Source: Asanoa sp. WMMD1127 (GTDB lineage Bacteria; Actinomycetota; Actinomycetes; Mycobacteriales; Micromonosporaceae). From it: a stretch of DNA of 64,000 nucleotides. The position numbers and the translations under genes were made by a program. Of this stretch, positions 47,561-56,312 are shown piece by piece. Location: NCBI RefSeq assembly GCF_029626225.1, contig NZ_JARUBP010000001.1, positions 496,001 to 560,000 on the forward strand, given 5' to 3'. A model generated the notes under the pieces. That model saw only the letters and a list, made by a program, of their open reading frames with translations. It did no database searches and had not been told where the DNA came from. The first letter of the stretch is position 1; each line of letters begins with the position of its first letter.

Positions 47561-47580
47561 GGCTCGCGGTCGGGTCGAGG
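47561..47580 (+). promoter_or_regulatory. Direct repeat GGSTCGMGG at 11-bp period in a divergent promoter region
   Basis: GGCTCGCGG (47561) and GGGTCGAGG (47572) lie one helical turn apart between glycosyltransferase 2 and the SDR. The TCGA-like core recalls binding sites of ActII-ORF4-type SARPs, but only two units are present and the sequence differs from the CCAG sites. Confidence 0.3.
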
Positions 47581-47634
47581 GCCGCTTTACCGGCGCACCA
47601 CCGGCGTTCCAGCACCCGCGGCGATGCTGGCCGC

Positions 47635-48336
47635 ATGACGAACGACGACGGCTCGACCGCGCCGCGGACCGCCCTGGTCACCGGCGGGAACCGGGGTCTC
47701 GGCGAGGCGACCTGCGCGCTGCTGCACAAGCTCGGCCACCGGGTCGTGCTCACCGCCCGGCGGCACGCCGACGCGGCCGCGGCCGCCGCGGCCATCGGTG
47801 CCGACGTGCGGGCGGTCGCGCTCGACGTCACGGATCCGGGCAGCGTGCGGCGCGCGGTCGCCGACATCGGCCCGGTGGACATCCTGGTGAACAACGCCGG
47901 CGTGCTGCTCGACGCCGGTGGCCGGCCCTCCGACGTGCCACTCGACCTGGTCGAGCGCACGCTGGCCGTCAACGCGCTGGGCGCCTGGCGGGTCAGCCAG
48001 GCCGCCGTGCCCGGGATGGTCGAGCGCGGCTGGGGCCGGGTGGTGTTCGTGTCCAGCGGGACGGGCGTGTTCAGCAACGGGCTGTTCGCCGGCGCGCCCG
48101 CGTACTCGGTGTCCAAAGTGGTCGTCAACGCCGTCACCGTGCTGCTGGCCGCAGAGCTGGCCGGCACCGGCGTGCTGGTCAACGCCGTCAACCCGGGGCT
48201 GGTGCGGACCCGCATGCGGCCGGACGCGCCGCGCGGCCCGCACGAGGCCGCCGGTGACATCGTGGCCGCCGCGACGCTGCCGGACGGCGGGTCGCACGGG
48301 GCGCTGTTGCGCCACGGACGACCCGCCGCATGGTAG
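47635..48336 (+). CDS. Short-chain dehydrogenase/reductase
   Basis: 233 residues. ALVTGGNRGLGEATCALL, VNNAGVLLDAGG, catalytic Ser in VSSGTGVFSN and YSVSKV with Tyr-x3-Lys are intact. It stands alone on the plus strand, diverging from glycosyltransferase 2, and converges on SARP 2 with 9 bp between. It is shorter than the two FabG-like SDRs and lacks their DGG terminus, closer to carbonyl reductases. The substrate is unknown. Confidence 0.85.
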   Translation: MTNDDGSTAPRTALVTGGNRGLGEATCALLHKLGHRVVLTARRHADAAAAAAAIGADVRAVALDVTDPGSVRRAVADIGPVDILVNNAGVLLDAGGRPSDVPLDLVERTLAVNALGAWRVSQAAVPGMVERGWGRVVFVSSGTGVFSNGLFAGAPAYSVSKVVVNAVTVLLAAELAGTGVLVNAVNPGLVRTRMRPDAPRGPHEAAGDIVAAATLPDGGSHGALLRHGRPAAW

Positions 48337-48345
48337 GCCGGCAGG

Positions 48346-50352
48346 TCAGTGCGGCAGCCGACCGTTGGCGGCCGACCGATGGGCCGCCGCCCAGCTGTCG
48401 TCGACGATCTCCGGGCGCCGATCGGTGTTGATGCGGTGGGCCCGGAAGACGCCGTCGATCCCGGAGTCCACCAGCAGCAGGCCACCGCCGATCAGCGGCC
48501 GGCCGGTGTCGAGGACCCCGCCCGCGTCGTCCGGCTGGTCGGGCGCGGCCGCGCTGTCCAGCAGCTCACGCGCGTACACCCGGACCAGCTCGTCGAACGC
48601 GTAGCGGACCGCCGGCGGGCCGGAGTGCACCGGGCGCAACAGGTAGGCGTCGACCAGGCCGGTCAGCAGCGCCTGGGCGTCGTCCCGGCCGGCACCGAGC
48701 AGGTCGGCCGCCTCGGCCGCGTCGAACTCGCCTGGCAACCGCGCGCCGAGCACCAGGAAGGCCGCCCGCTCGGCCTTGTCGAGCCGCTCGAGCGTGGCGT
48801 CGAACCGACATCGGATGTCGATGTCCGCCACGCGCAGCATGCGCAGCCGGTGCGGCGAGTCGGCGAGCAGCTCGGCGACCAGGTGCAGCGGCCACAACCA
48901 GGTCGCCGCGAGCCGGGTGCCGACCGCCCGCAGGGCCAGCGGCAGGCCGCCGCACAGCTCGACGATCCGGGCCGCCGCGGCCGGCTCGGCCGCGACCCGT
49001 TCGCTGCCGATCATCCGGGTCAGCAGCTCGACGCCGTGCTGCGGCTCGAGCCGGTCCAGGACCACCTGCTCGGCGGCGGGCACGGTCGGGCCGCGCCCGG
49101 TGATCAGGACGGCCGGTCCCCCCGCGCCCGGCAGCAACGGGGCGACCTGCCCCGGCGAGTGGGCGTCGTCGAGCACCACCAGCACGCGGCGGCGGGCCGT
49201 GACGGTCCGCAGCAGCTGCCCGCGCTCCTCGACCGTCGCCGGCACCTGGTCGGCCGGCACGCCCAGCGCCCGGAGCATCTGGTCGAGGATCTGCGCCGGT
49301 TCGGCCGGGGCGCGGCCGCTGCCCCGCAGGTCGACGAAGAGCTGACCGTCCGGGAAGTGCACGCCCATGTGGTGCGCGGCGTGCACGGCCAGGGCGGTCT
49401 TGCCGACGCCGGCCCCGCCGGTGATCGTAACGATGCCGCTCGCCGCCGCGTCGCCGAGCACGCTGCGCTCGATCCGCGCCACCATGGCGTCGCGACCGGT
49501 CAGGTCGATGACCCCGGGTGGCAACTGGGCCGGCGCGGGCAGCGGGCGTCCCGCCGGCGCCACCTCGACCACCTGCGCGTCGGCGCCGCTGGTCTCGTCG
49601 AGCGGCTGCGGCGACAGCAGCGAGCGGTGCAGCCGCAACAGCTCCGGCGACGGCTCGAGACCCAGTTCCGCGTCGAGGAGCTGGCTGAGCCGGTGATAGA
49701 CGTCCAGGGCCTCGTAGCGGCGGCCGGACCGGTGCAGGGCGGCCATCAGCTTGGCCTGGAACCCTTCGTGCAGCGGGTGCGCCGCGGCCAGCGTGCGCAG
49801 CTCGCCGAGCAGCTCGCGGTGCCGGCCGAGCGCCAGGTCGGCGTCGAGCCGGATCTCCAGCGCCTGCAGCCGCCACTCCTCGAGGCGGGTGACCTCGGCC
49901 GCCAGCACGTTGCCGTGCACGACGTCGGCCAGCGCCCCGCCGCGCCAGATGCCCAGCGCCTCGGTCAGCAGCCGGGAGGTCTCGCTGTGGTCGCCCTGCT
50001 CCATCCTGGCCCGCCCGGCGTCGACCAGTTGGCCGAACAGGCAGCTGTCGAGATGCTGACCCGACAGGTCGACGTAGTAGCCGTGCGGCTTGGTCCGGAG
50101 CAGTTCCTCGCGGCCACCCGGCTCGTCGGTCGCGAGGAGCTTCCTCAGCTTGTAGATGTAGGTCTGCAAAGTGGCCAGCGCGCTCGGGGGCGGATCTTCG
50201 CCCCAGAGCTCGTCGACCAGCTCGTTGGTCCGCACGATGCGGTTGTGTCTGACCAGGAGCAGCGCCATGACCTGCCGAAGCTTGGGTGTGCTCGGCGTCC
50301 GGTCCTGATCACCTCGGACGATCTCCAGTGCCCCCAGAATCCGAAAGTGCAT
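48346..50352 (-). CDS. SARP-family pathway regulator 2 (winged helix-BTAD-NB-ARC)
   Basis: 668 residues. FRILGALEIVRGDQDRTP to IYKLRKLLATDE is the DNA-binding domain, followed by the BTAD and an NB-ARC part with P-loop ITGGAGVGKTALAVHAAHH and RVLVVLDDAHSPGQVAPLL. ATG 50352 is preceded by GGGGAGGA. It parallels SARP 1 in architecture and the spacing of its motifs, so the pair may act in series or on different operons. The upstream 217 bp carry no convincing repeat. Confidence 0.93.
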   Translation of the reverse strand: MHFRILGALEIVRGDQDRTPSTPKLRQVMALLLVRHNRIVRTNELVDELWGEDPPPSALATLQTYIYKLRKLLATDEPGGREELLRTKPHGYYVDLSGQHLDSCLFGQLVDAGRARMEQGDHSETSRLLTEALGIWRGGALADVVHGNVLAAEVTRLEEWRLQALEIRLDADLALGRHRELLGELRTLAAAHPLHEGFQAKLMAALHRSGRRYEALDVYHRLSQLLDAELGLEPSPELLRLHRSLLSPQPLDETSGADAQVVEVAPAGRPLPAPAQLPPGVIDLTGRDAMVARIERSVLGDAAASGIVTITGGAGVGKTALAVHAAHHMGVHFPDGQLFVDLRGSGRAPAEPAQILDQMLRALGVPADQVPATVEERGQLLRTVTARRRVLVVLDDAHSPGQVAPLLPGAGGPAVLITGRGPTVPAAEQVVLDRLEPQHGVELLTRMIGSERVAAEPAAAARIVELCGGLPLALRAVGTRLAATWLWPLHLVAELLADSPHRLRMLRVADIDIRCRFDATLERLDKAERAAFLVLGARLPGEFDAAEAADLLGAGRDDAQALLTGLVDAYLLRPVHSGPPAVRYAFDELVRVYARELLDSAAAPDQPDDAGGVLDTGRPLIGGGLLLVDSGIDGVFRAHRINTDRRPEIVDDSWAAAHRSAANGRLPH

Positions 50353-50569
50353 CGGTCCTCCCCAGGACTTTTTCGACGTGCGCACCTGGGTCACGACGCG
50401 AACTCGCCCGGCCCCCCGTCTGATCGTCAGCGCCGTTCCCGCGGGCCCGACACGTCCCCCGGCGTTCTCGCCGTCGTGCCCCGCCCGCCCCGCACGTCTG
50501 TTCAGGTAACACTGTGCCGTCGGTCGCTCGCAATCCGCTGGTGTGCGAGGTCAGGCCGGGGAGGGAAAA

Positions 50570-52309
50570 TCAGACCGCCGGACCACCGAGGGCTCGGAAT
50601 CGGTTGAAGCGCTGGGTCACCAGCTCATCTGCGGACATTGTGGACAGCTCCCGTAACGTCCGTTCGACGGCCTCACCCAACAGTTCCGCGGCGCGGATCG
50701 GGTCGGTGTGCGCGCCACCCGGCGGCTCGGGCACGATCGCGTCGATCACGCCCTGGCCCAGCAGGTCGCGCGGCGTCAGCCGGAGCGCGGTCGCGGCGTC
50801 GGGCGCGGCGGCCGGGTCCTTCCAGAGGATCGCGGCACAGCCTTCCGGACTGATCACCGAGTAGACGGCGTGCTCCGCGGCGAGCACCCGGTTGCCGACG
50901 CCGACCGCCAGCGCGCCGCCGCTGCCGCCCTCGCCGATCACCACACAGACGACCGGCACCGGCAGCCGCGCCATCAGCCGCAGGTTCTCGGCGATCGCCA
51001 CGGCCTGGCCGTTGCTCTCGGAGTCCGGACCCGGGTCGGCCCCGGGGGTGTCGATCAGGGTCACCACGGGCAGGCCCAGCTTGGCGGCCAGCCGCATGAC
51101 CCGGGCCGCCTTGCGGTAGCCGGCCGGGCTCGCCATGCCGAAGTTGCGGGCCGTCCGTTCGGTCGTGCGGTGGCCCTTGTCGTGGCCGACCAGCACGATC
51201 GGCAGGTCGCCCAGGCGACCGAGGCCCGCGATGACCGCCCGGCTGTCGCCGCCGATCCGGTCGCCGTGCAGCTCGTGGAAGTCGGTCAGCAGGTAGCTCA
51301 CGTAGTCCGCCGTGGTGGGGCGGTCCGGGTGGCGGGCCAGCCGGACCGCCTCCCACGCCGTCCGCTCGGCCGCCCCCGCCGGCTCCGCCACCTGCGCCGG
51401 CTCCGCCTCCTTGCTTTGCTTACCAATACGCATCAGCCACGGACTCGGCTGATGCGCCGATGGAAGCAAAGCAAGGGGGTCGTCGGGCTCGAGCGGCGCT
51501 GGTGCGGCGACCCGCAGCAGCCGCGCGATCGCGCCCGGCACGGCGACCCGCGGCACCACATCGTCGATCAAGCCGCGGGCCAGCAGGAACTCGGCGGTCT
51601 GGAAGCCCTCCGGCAACCGCTGACCGGTGGTCTGCGCGATCACCCGCGGACCGGCGAAACCCAGGTGCGCGCCGGGTTCGGCGAGCACGACGTCGGTCAG
51701 CGTCGTGAACGAGGCGGCCACACCGCCGTACGTCGGGTCGGTCACGAGGGTGATCGTGAGGACGCCGGCCTCGTCGAGGGCGGCCAGCGCCTGGCTGGTC
51801 TTGGCCATCTGCATCAGCGACAGGGCGCCCTCCTGCATGCGGGCGCCACCGGAGGCGGTCACCAGCAGCAGCGGCAGCCGGTCCCGGAGGGCGGCCTCGG
51901 CCGTGCGGGTGACCGCCTCGCCGACGGCCACGCCCATGCTGCCGCCCAGGAACCGGAAGTCGAGCACGACCGCGTACACCGGCTCGCCCTCGATCGTCGC
52001 CCGCACGCACAGGGCCGCTTCCGGCAGGCCGGTCTGCGCACGGGCCCTGGCCAGGCTCTCCGGGTAGGGCCGCTGCGCCGCGAAACCCAGCGGGTCCTCG
52101 GCCACCTCGACCGCCGGCAGGTCGACGACGGAGCCCGGGTCGAACAGCGTCGCGATGCGCTCGGGCGCGGTCAGCCGGCCGTGGGCGCGGCAGTGCGGAC
52201 AGATCCGCAGGTCGCGCCGGTAGCGCCGGCCGTAGACGAGCTCACGGCAGGATTCGCAGCGCAGCCAGTCCGGCTCGGCCGTCACCGCGTCGAGCACCAC
52301 GTCAGTCAT
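50570..52309 (-). CDS. Fused acetyl-CoA carboxyltransferase beta-alpha (AccD-AccA)
   Basis: 579 residues. The N-terminal beta part has a zinc ribbon (CESCRELVYGRR... CPHC) and LLLVTASGGARMQEGA; the C-terminal alpha part has LIDTPGADPGPDSESNGQAV and GEGGSGGALAVGVGNR. It supplies malonyl-CoA for polyketide extension, together with a biotin carboxylase and carrier protein encoded elsewhere. The linker at residues ~275-305 is encoded by a 66-bp palindromic segment. It is the last gene of the operon that starts at 56203. A cluster-borne carboxyltransferase is common in aromatic polyketide loci. Confidence 0.93.
   Translation of the reverse strand: MTDVVLDAVTAEPDWLRCESCRELVYGRRYRRDLRICPHCRAHGRLTAPERIATLFDPGSVVDLPAVEVAEDPLGFAAQRPYPESLARARAQTGLPEAALCVRATIEGEPVYAVVLDFRFLGGSMGVAVGEAVTRTAEAALRDRLPLLLVTASGGARMQEGALSLMQMAKTSQALAALDEAGVLTITLVTDPTYGGVAASFTTLTDVVLAEPGAHLGFAGPRVIAQTTGQRLPEGFQTAEFLLARGLIDDVVPRVAVPGAIARLLRVAAPAPLEPDDPLALLPSAHQPSPWLMRIGKQSKEAEPAQVAEPAGAAERTAWEAVRLARHPDRPTTADYVSYLLTDFHELHGDRIGGDSRAVIAGLGRLGDLPIVLVGHDKGHRTTERTARNFGMASPAGYRKAARVMRLAAKLGLPVVTLIDTPGADPGPDSESNGQAVAIAENLRLMARLPVPVVCVVIGEGGSGGALAVGVGNRVLAAEHAVYSVISPEGCAAILWKDPAAAPDAATALRLTPRDLLGQGVIDAIVPEPPGGAHTDPIRAAELLGEAVERTLRELSTMSADELVTQRFNRFRALGGPAV
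51410..51475. repeat. 66-bp two-tier inverted repeat inside the AccDA linker
   Basis: Outer arms CTTGCTTTGCTT / AAGCAAAGCAAG (12 bp, perfect) enclose 7-bp unpaired spacers, then inner arms CGCATCAGCC / GGCTGATGCG (10 bp, perfect) with an 8-bp loop. It lies in frame (22 codons) in the linker between beta and alpha domains and is richer in A/T than its surroundings. This resembles an inserted palindromic element tolerated in a coding linker. Confidence 0.75.
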
Positions 52310-53139
52310 CCGATCGCCTCCGCCAGCAGATCCACCTGCTTCGGGTCCGCCACGCACGGGAACAGCACGAGCTCGTCGCACCCGGCGGCCGACCGTTCCG
52401 CGACCGTGCGCCGCACCGCCTCGGGGTCGGTCAACGCCGAGGCGAGGACCTTCTGGACGTACGGCCCGGCGTGCGCGTAGTAGCGGTTGATGTAGTGCCG
52501 CGCCGCGTCGGCCGCGCCGTCCCCGAGCGCGAAGTAGCCGAGCGACACCATCCGCGGCGGGTCCGTGCGACCCGCGGCCGCCCAGACGGCGCGGGCTCGG
52601 TCCGCCAGCGCCGGATAGGGCATCGCCGCGCTCCCGCCCGCGATCCAGCCCGTGCCGAACCGCGCCGCGCGCTGGATCGCCGCATCCGAGTGCCCACCGA
52701 CCAGGATCGGCGGCGGGCTCGACAGCTCCGGCGCCTGGGCGCGCCACCGGTCCGGCAGCGCGGCCAGGAACCGGTCCAGCCGCCGGCCCCGGTCACCGAA
52801 CCCGGTGCCGCACGCGTCGTAGTCGTCGGCCCGGTTGCCCGCGGCGACGCCCAGCACCAGCCGGCCGCCGCTGAGCCGGTCGACCGTGGCCAGCTGCTTG
52901 ATAAGCACGGCGGCGTCGGACCGGTACGCGGCGATCAGGATCGTGGTGGCCAGCCGGATCCGCCGGGTGACGGCCGCCGCGGCGGCGAGCGCGACGACGG
53001 GCTCCAGGTTGTCGTAGACCAGCCGGTCGAGCACCGCGACGGACGAGAAGCCCTGCCGCTCGGCCCGGCCCGCCCAGTCCACGACGCCCTCGCCGGTGAC
53101 GCCGGGGACGGTGGCGGGCAGGCCGATGCCGACCTCCAT
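52306..53139 (-). CDS. LLM-class (F420-dependent type) flavin oxidoreductase
   Basis: 277 residues, TIM barrel of the luciferase-like family. VGIGLPATVPGVTGEGVVDW, IRLATTILIAAYRSDAAVLI, LSGGRLVLGVAAG and PPILVGGHSDAAIQRAA are the family landmarks. It is coupled by overlaps to the methyltransferase and AccDA genes. F420-dependent relatives reduce double bonds or ketones in oxytetracycline-type and other aromatic pathways; an FMN oxygenase role is an alternative. The cofactor is inferred from family. Confidence 0.8.
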   Translation of the reverse strand: MEVGIGLPATVPGVTGEGVVDWAGRAERQGFSSVAVLDRLVYDNLEPVVALAAAAAVTRRIRLATTILIAAYRSDAAVLIKQLATVDRLSGGRLVLGVAAGNRADDYDACGTGFGDRGRRLDRFLAALPDRWRAQAPELSSPPPILVGGHSDAAIQRAARFGTGWIAGGSAAMPYPALADRARAVWAAAGRTDPPRMVSLGYFALGDGAADAARHYINRYYAHAGPYVQKVLASALTDPEAVRRTVAERSAAGCDELVLFPCVADPKQVDLLAEAIG

Positions 53140-54173
53140 CAGGCACCCGGCCCGGACAGCGTGCCGGGCTTGCGGGCGTGGACAAGGGTGTCGCTCTCGC
53201 CGAGCGCCCGGCTCGTGACGCCCTCGAAACCGGCGTCGCGCAGCCATTCCGTCGCCTCCTCGACGCTGTACTCCGAACCGCCGTCGGTGGTGAGCAGCAT
53301 GTCGAGGCTGACGACCAGGTTCTCCGGGTGGGTCAGCTCCGCGTCGACCATGGGGTCGTAGATGACCAGCAGCCCGCCCGGCGGCAGCGCGTCGAACGCC
53401 TTGCCGACCAGCATCCGCCGCTCCTCCGGCGCCCAGTCGTGGAGCACGTGCCCGATCACGACGGCGTCGGCGGACGGCAGCAGGTCCGTGAGGAAGCTGC
53501 CCGGGTGGAAGGTCATCCGGTCGGTGAGGCCGAGCCCGGCCATGTGCTCCGCGAACGGCCCGGCGTCCTCGGGCAGGTCGAAGACGATCCCGTGCAGGTG
53601 GGGGTTGGCTTTGACCACATGGGACAGCAGGTTGCCGCGGGCGCCGCCGACGTCCAGCACCGAGCGGTAGTCGCTCCAGTCGACCGCCTCGGCGACCTGC
53701 GGGCCGATCTGGTTGGTCAGCGCGTCCATCATGTCCAGGAAGCGGGCCAGCAGCCGCGGATTCTTGATCATCATGGCGTAGTCGGCGCCCGCCTGCGGCT
53801 TGCCGGTGCGCAGCGCCTCGCCGAGCTTGCCCCACGCGGGATAGAGGTTGTGGTTGGCCCGCTCCAGGAAGCCACCGACGTACGTGGGTTCGGAGCGCAC
53901 GAGGTAGCGGTCGGTGGCGACCGAGTTGGCGTACCCCTGCTCGGAGCGGGTCAGCAGCCCGAGCGTGACCAGCAGGTCGAGGAAGTGCGGCACGCCCCGC
54001 TCGTGCAGGTCGAGCCGCTGCGCGATGCCGGCGGCGGGCAACGGCCCGTCCTCGTGGAGCCGGTCGAACAGCCGCAGCTCGAGCGCCGTCAGCAGGGCCT
54101 TGGCCTCGCAGAAGGCGGTGCCGATGCGCAGGATGCTGGCGGGGTTGTCGGTTTCGGCGACCAGGGCGCCCAT
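53139..54173 (-). CDS. SAM-dependent O-methyltransferase (DnrK/TcmO-like)
   Basis: 344 residues. An N-terminal dimerisation and winged-helix domain (ALELRLFDRLHEDGPLPA) precedes the SAM-binding fold SVLDVGGARGNLLSHVV, with FDLPEDAG and the catalytic His region GHVLHDWAPEERR. This layout belongs to aromatic polyketide O-methyltransferases. Its stop and the LLM start overlap (TGATG). It probably methylates a phenol of the scaffold. It is the only methyltransferase in the window. Confidence 0.9.
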   Translation of the reverse strand: MGALVAETDNPASILRIGTAFCEAKALLTALELRLFDRLHEDGPLPAAGIAQRLDLHERGVPHFLDLLVTLGLLTRSEQGYANSVATDRYLVRSEPTYVGGFLERANHNLYPAWGKLGEALRTGKPQAGADYAMMIKNPRLLARFLDMMDALTNQIGPQVAEAVDWSDYRSVLDVGGARGNLLSHVVKANPHLHGIVFDLPEDAGPFAEHMAGLGLTDRMTFHPGSFLTDLLPSADAVVIGHVLHDWAPEERRMLVGKAFDALPPGGLLVIYDPMVDAELTHPENLVVSLDMLLTTDGGSEYSVEEATEWLRDAGFEGVTSRALGESDTLVHARKPGTLSGPGA

Positions 54174-54174
54174 G

Positions 54175-55089
54175 TCACGCTCCGTTCAGCTCGTCGCGAC
54201 CCGGTCCATCCGGGTCGCCGGTCGGGATCTCCACCACGACGGCGGCGTCACTGTCGCCGGAACCGGCCGACACCGCCGCGTCGAACCGCAGCGCCGCCTG
54301 CCGGGTCATCGGCAGCGACACGCCCTGTGCCTGCGCGTCACCCACCGCCAGTCGCATGTCCTTGGCCATCAGCTCGGCGCGGAAGCCGGGCGGCTGGTAG
54401 GTCCGGGTGCGCATGAAGTCGGCGCGGAAGTTGAGCACCGGCGAGCGCCACCCGCTCTTCTGGATCGCGGTCAACAGCAGCTCGCGACTCAGGCCCGCCT
54501 GCTCGGCGAAGAGCACCGCCTCGGCCAGCCCGGCGGTCTGCACGCCGAGCAGCAGGTTGAAGGCGAGCTTCATGGCCGCCGCCTGTCCGGTCGGACCGAG
54601 GTAGAGCATGCCCTGGCGGGCCAAGGCGTCGAAGACGGGCTGCACCGCGTCGACGTGCGCGCGCTCGCCGGCCACGAAGACCCGCAGGTGCCCGGCCTCG
54701 GCCATCTCCGGGTTGCCGATCAGACAGGCCTCGACCCGGCGCACGTCCTCCTTGGCGAGCCGTTCCGCCGCGGCCCGGGCATAGCCGGGCGCGAGCGTCG
54801 TCATCTCGACAACAGTGCTGCCGGCCCGCAGGTGCGGCAGCATCTCGCCGAACAGCACCTCCTCGACCGCCTGCTCGTCGCTGAGGCTGACCAGCACCAC
54901 GTCGGCCGCGGCCGCGACCTCGGCGGGCGAGCCCGCGGCCACCGCGCCGGCCGTGACCAGCGCCCGGGCCTTGCCCTCGCTGCGGTTCCAGACGAGCGGC
55001 GCGAGGCCGGCGGCGACCAGCCGCTTGGCCACGCCACCGCCCATCCCACCGAGGCCGACCACGGCCACGCGGGGCGTCGGCGCGTTCAC
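54175..55089 (-). CDS. NAD(P)-dependent 3-hydroxyisobutyrate/6-phosphogluconate dehydrogenase-like protein
   Basis: 304 residues. VAVVGLGGMGGGVAKRL is the cofactor motif; VVEMTTLAPG and the catalytic Lys region GQAAAMKLAFNLLLGVQ are present, with an all-helical C-terminal domain. GTG 55089 overlaps the SchA/CurD stop (GTGA). The family oxidises beta-hydroxy acids or reduces imines and short carbonyls. In this setting it might act on a keto group of the polyketide; this is inference. No other cluster function is obvious. Confidence 0.8.
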   Translation of the reverse strand: MNAPTPRVAVVGLGGMGGGVAKRLVAAGLAPLVWNRSEGKARALVTAGAVAAGSPAEVAAAADVVLVSLSDEQAVEEVLFGEMLPHLRAGSTVVEMTTLAPGYARAAAERLAKEDVRRVEACLIGNPEMAEAGHLRVFVAGERAHVDAVQPVFDALARQGMLYLGPTGQAAAMKLAFNLLLGVQTAGLAEAVLFAEQAGLSRELLLTAIQKSGWRSPVLNFRADFMRTRTYQPPGFRAELMAKDMRLAVGDAQAQGVSLPMTRQAALRFDAAVSAGSGDSDAAVVVEIPTGDPDGPGRDELNGA

Positions 55090-55466
55090 CGGCCGGCCGG
55101 GTGCGTGTCGACGGAGAGCTGGGAGACGCTGCGCATCACGGCGTTGCGGAAGTACGCCCCGAACGCCTTCGGGTCACTGGTGTCCCGCTGCTCGGCGAGG
55201 AACGGGGCGAGCCGCTCCTCGATCTCCCGCACGCCGGGCTGGGTGGCCATGTGCCGGCCGATCGCGGCGAACTCGCCCTCGTAGTGGATGACGCGGACCA
55301 GCACGTCGTCCTTGACGAACACGCCGGTGCCGAGCAGCTTCCCGACCTCGGCGCCGTCGGGCGCGGTGAGCACGGGCGTGTCCACCCGGTTGAAGCCGGC
55401 GAAGATCTCGGCGATCTCGTCCTCGTGCCCCGGCTTGATCCGGTAGGTGATCGCGGCGTACGGCAT
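55086..55466 (-). CDS. SchA/CurD-family protein 2
   Basis: 126 residues. PYAAITYRIKPGHEDEIAEI, FNRVDTPVLTAPDGAEVG and VIHYEGEFAAIGRHMATQPG are typical. It is closer to the consensus of the family than the copy at 45879. Its ATG overlaps the SDR stop (TGATG). The pairing with an FabG-like SDR recalls spore-pigment and pentangular polyphenol clusters. Confidence 0.9.
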   Translation of the reverse strand: MPYAAITYRIKPGHEDEIAEIFAGFNRVDTPVLTAPDGAEVGKLLGTGVFVKDDVLVRVIHYEGEFAAIGRHMATQPGVREIEERLAPFLAEQRDTSDPKAFGAYFRNAVMRSVSQLSVDTHPAGR

Positions 55467-56203
55467 CACATTCCTCCATCGACGTTGATCGTCACTCCGG
55501 TGACGTAGCGGGCGAGGTCGCTGCCCAGGAAGAGCACCGCGCCGGCAACGTCCTCGGGCGTGGCCAGCCGGCCCAGCGCCGTCATGCCGCGGATGTTGGC
55601 CAGCACGTGCGGCGGCAGGCCGGTGCCGGCCTCGGGCTCGATCAGGCCGGGCGCGACCACGTTGACCCGGATCCCCCGGCCGCCGAGCTCCTTGGCCAGC
55701 GACCGGGTCAGGCCGATGACCGCGGCCTTGGCCGAGGTGTAGTGCATTGCGTCCGGCCGGCCGCGCAACGCGCTCGACGCGCCGATGTTGACGATCGCGG
55801 CGCCCTCGGCCAGCAGCGGCAGGACCGCGCGGGTGGTCAGGTAGAAGGAAGTCAGGTCGAGGTCGACGAGCCGGTGCCACTCGGTCGGCTCGAGCTCCGG
55901 CAGCGGCGCGCTGCCGTCCACACCGACGTTGTTCACCAGCACGTCGAGCCCGCCCAGGGTGCCGCGCACGGCCTCGGCGAGCCGCGCGACGTCGGCGCTC
56001 CTGGTCACGTCGGCCTCGACGACCAGCGGTTGGGCGGCGCCGATCTCCTTCAGCTCGCGGACGAGCGACTCGGCCGCCTCGGCGTCGCGGTGATAGCAGG
56101 TGGCGACCGTGGCGCCCGCCCGCGCGAAGGCGAGCACGGTGGCGCGTCCGGCGCCCCGCGTCCCGCCGGTCACCAGCACCCGCCTGTCGGTCAGTGTCAG
56201 CAC
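55466..56203 (-). CDS. Ketoreductase-like SDR (FabG type) 2
   Basis: 245 residues. VLVTGGTRGAGRATVLAF, VNNVGVDGSAPL, NIGASSALRG and HYTSAKAAVIGLTRS (Tyr-x3-Lys) are intact, and it ends VTGVTINVDGGM. GTG 56203 lies 7 nt after GGGAGG; the GTG one codon earlier is too close. It is first in a six-gene minus operon ending with AccDA. Reduction of a ketone on the polyketide backbone is likely. Confidence 0.9.
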   Translation of the reverse strand: MLTLTDRRVLVTGGTRGAGRATVLAFARAGATVATCYHRDAEAAESLVRELKEIGAAQPLVVEADVTRSADVARLAEAVRGTLGGLDVLVNNVGVDGSAPLPELEPTEWHRLVDLDLTSFYLTTRAVLPLLAEGAAIVNIGASSALRGRPDAMHYTSAKAAVIGLTRSLAKELGGRGIRVNVVAPGLIEPEAGTGLPPHVLANIRGMTALGRLATPEDVAGAVLFLGSDLARYVTGVTINVDGGM

Positions 56204-56312
56204 CACAGCTCCTCCCGTTGCCGGCCGCCCGGCCGGTCGGTCCGGACGCGGGCTATCCTCGCCACGCTCACTCGCGTCAGGCTTGAATCCCGTTCGAGCG
56301 GTCGGGGGACCG

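Noticed and set aside
56204-56312. Possible SARP box ahead of SDR 2 or PIG-L 2
   Set aside because: Only GC-rich CCGGCCG-like runs without a clean 11-bp repeat or the CCAG pattern were found.
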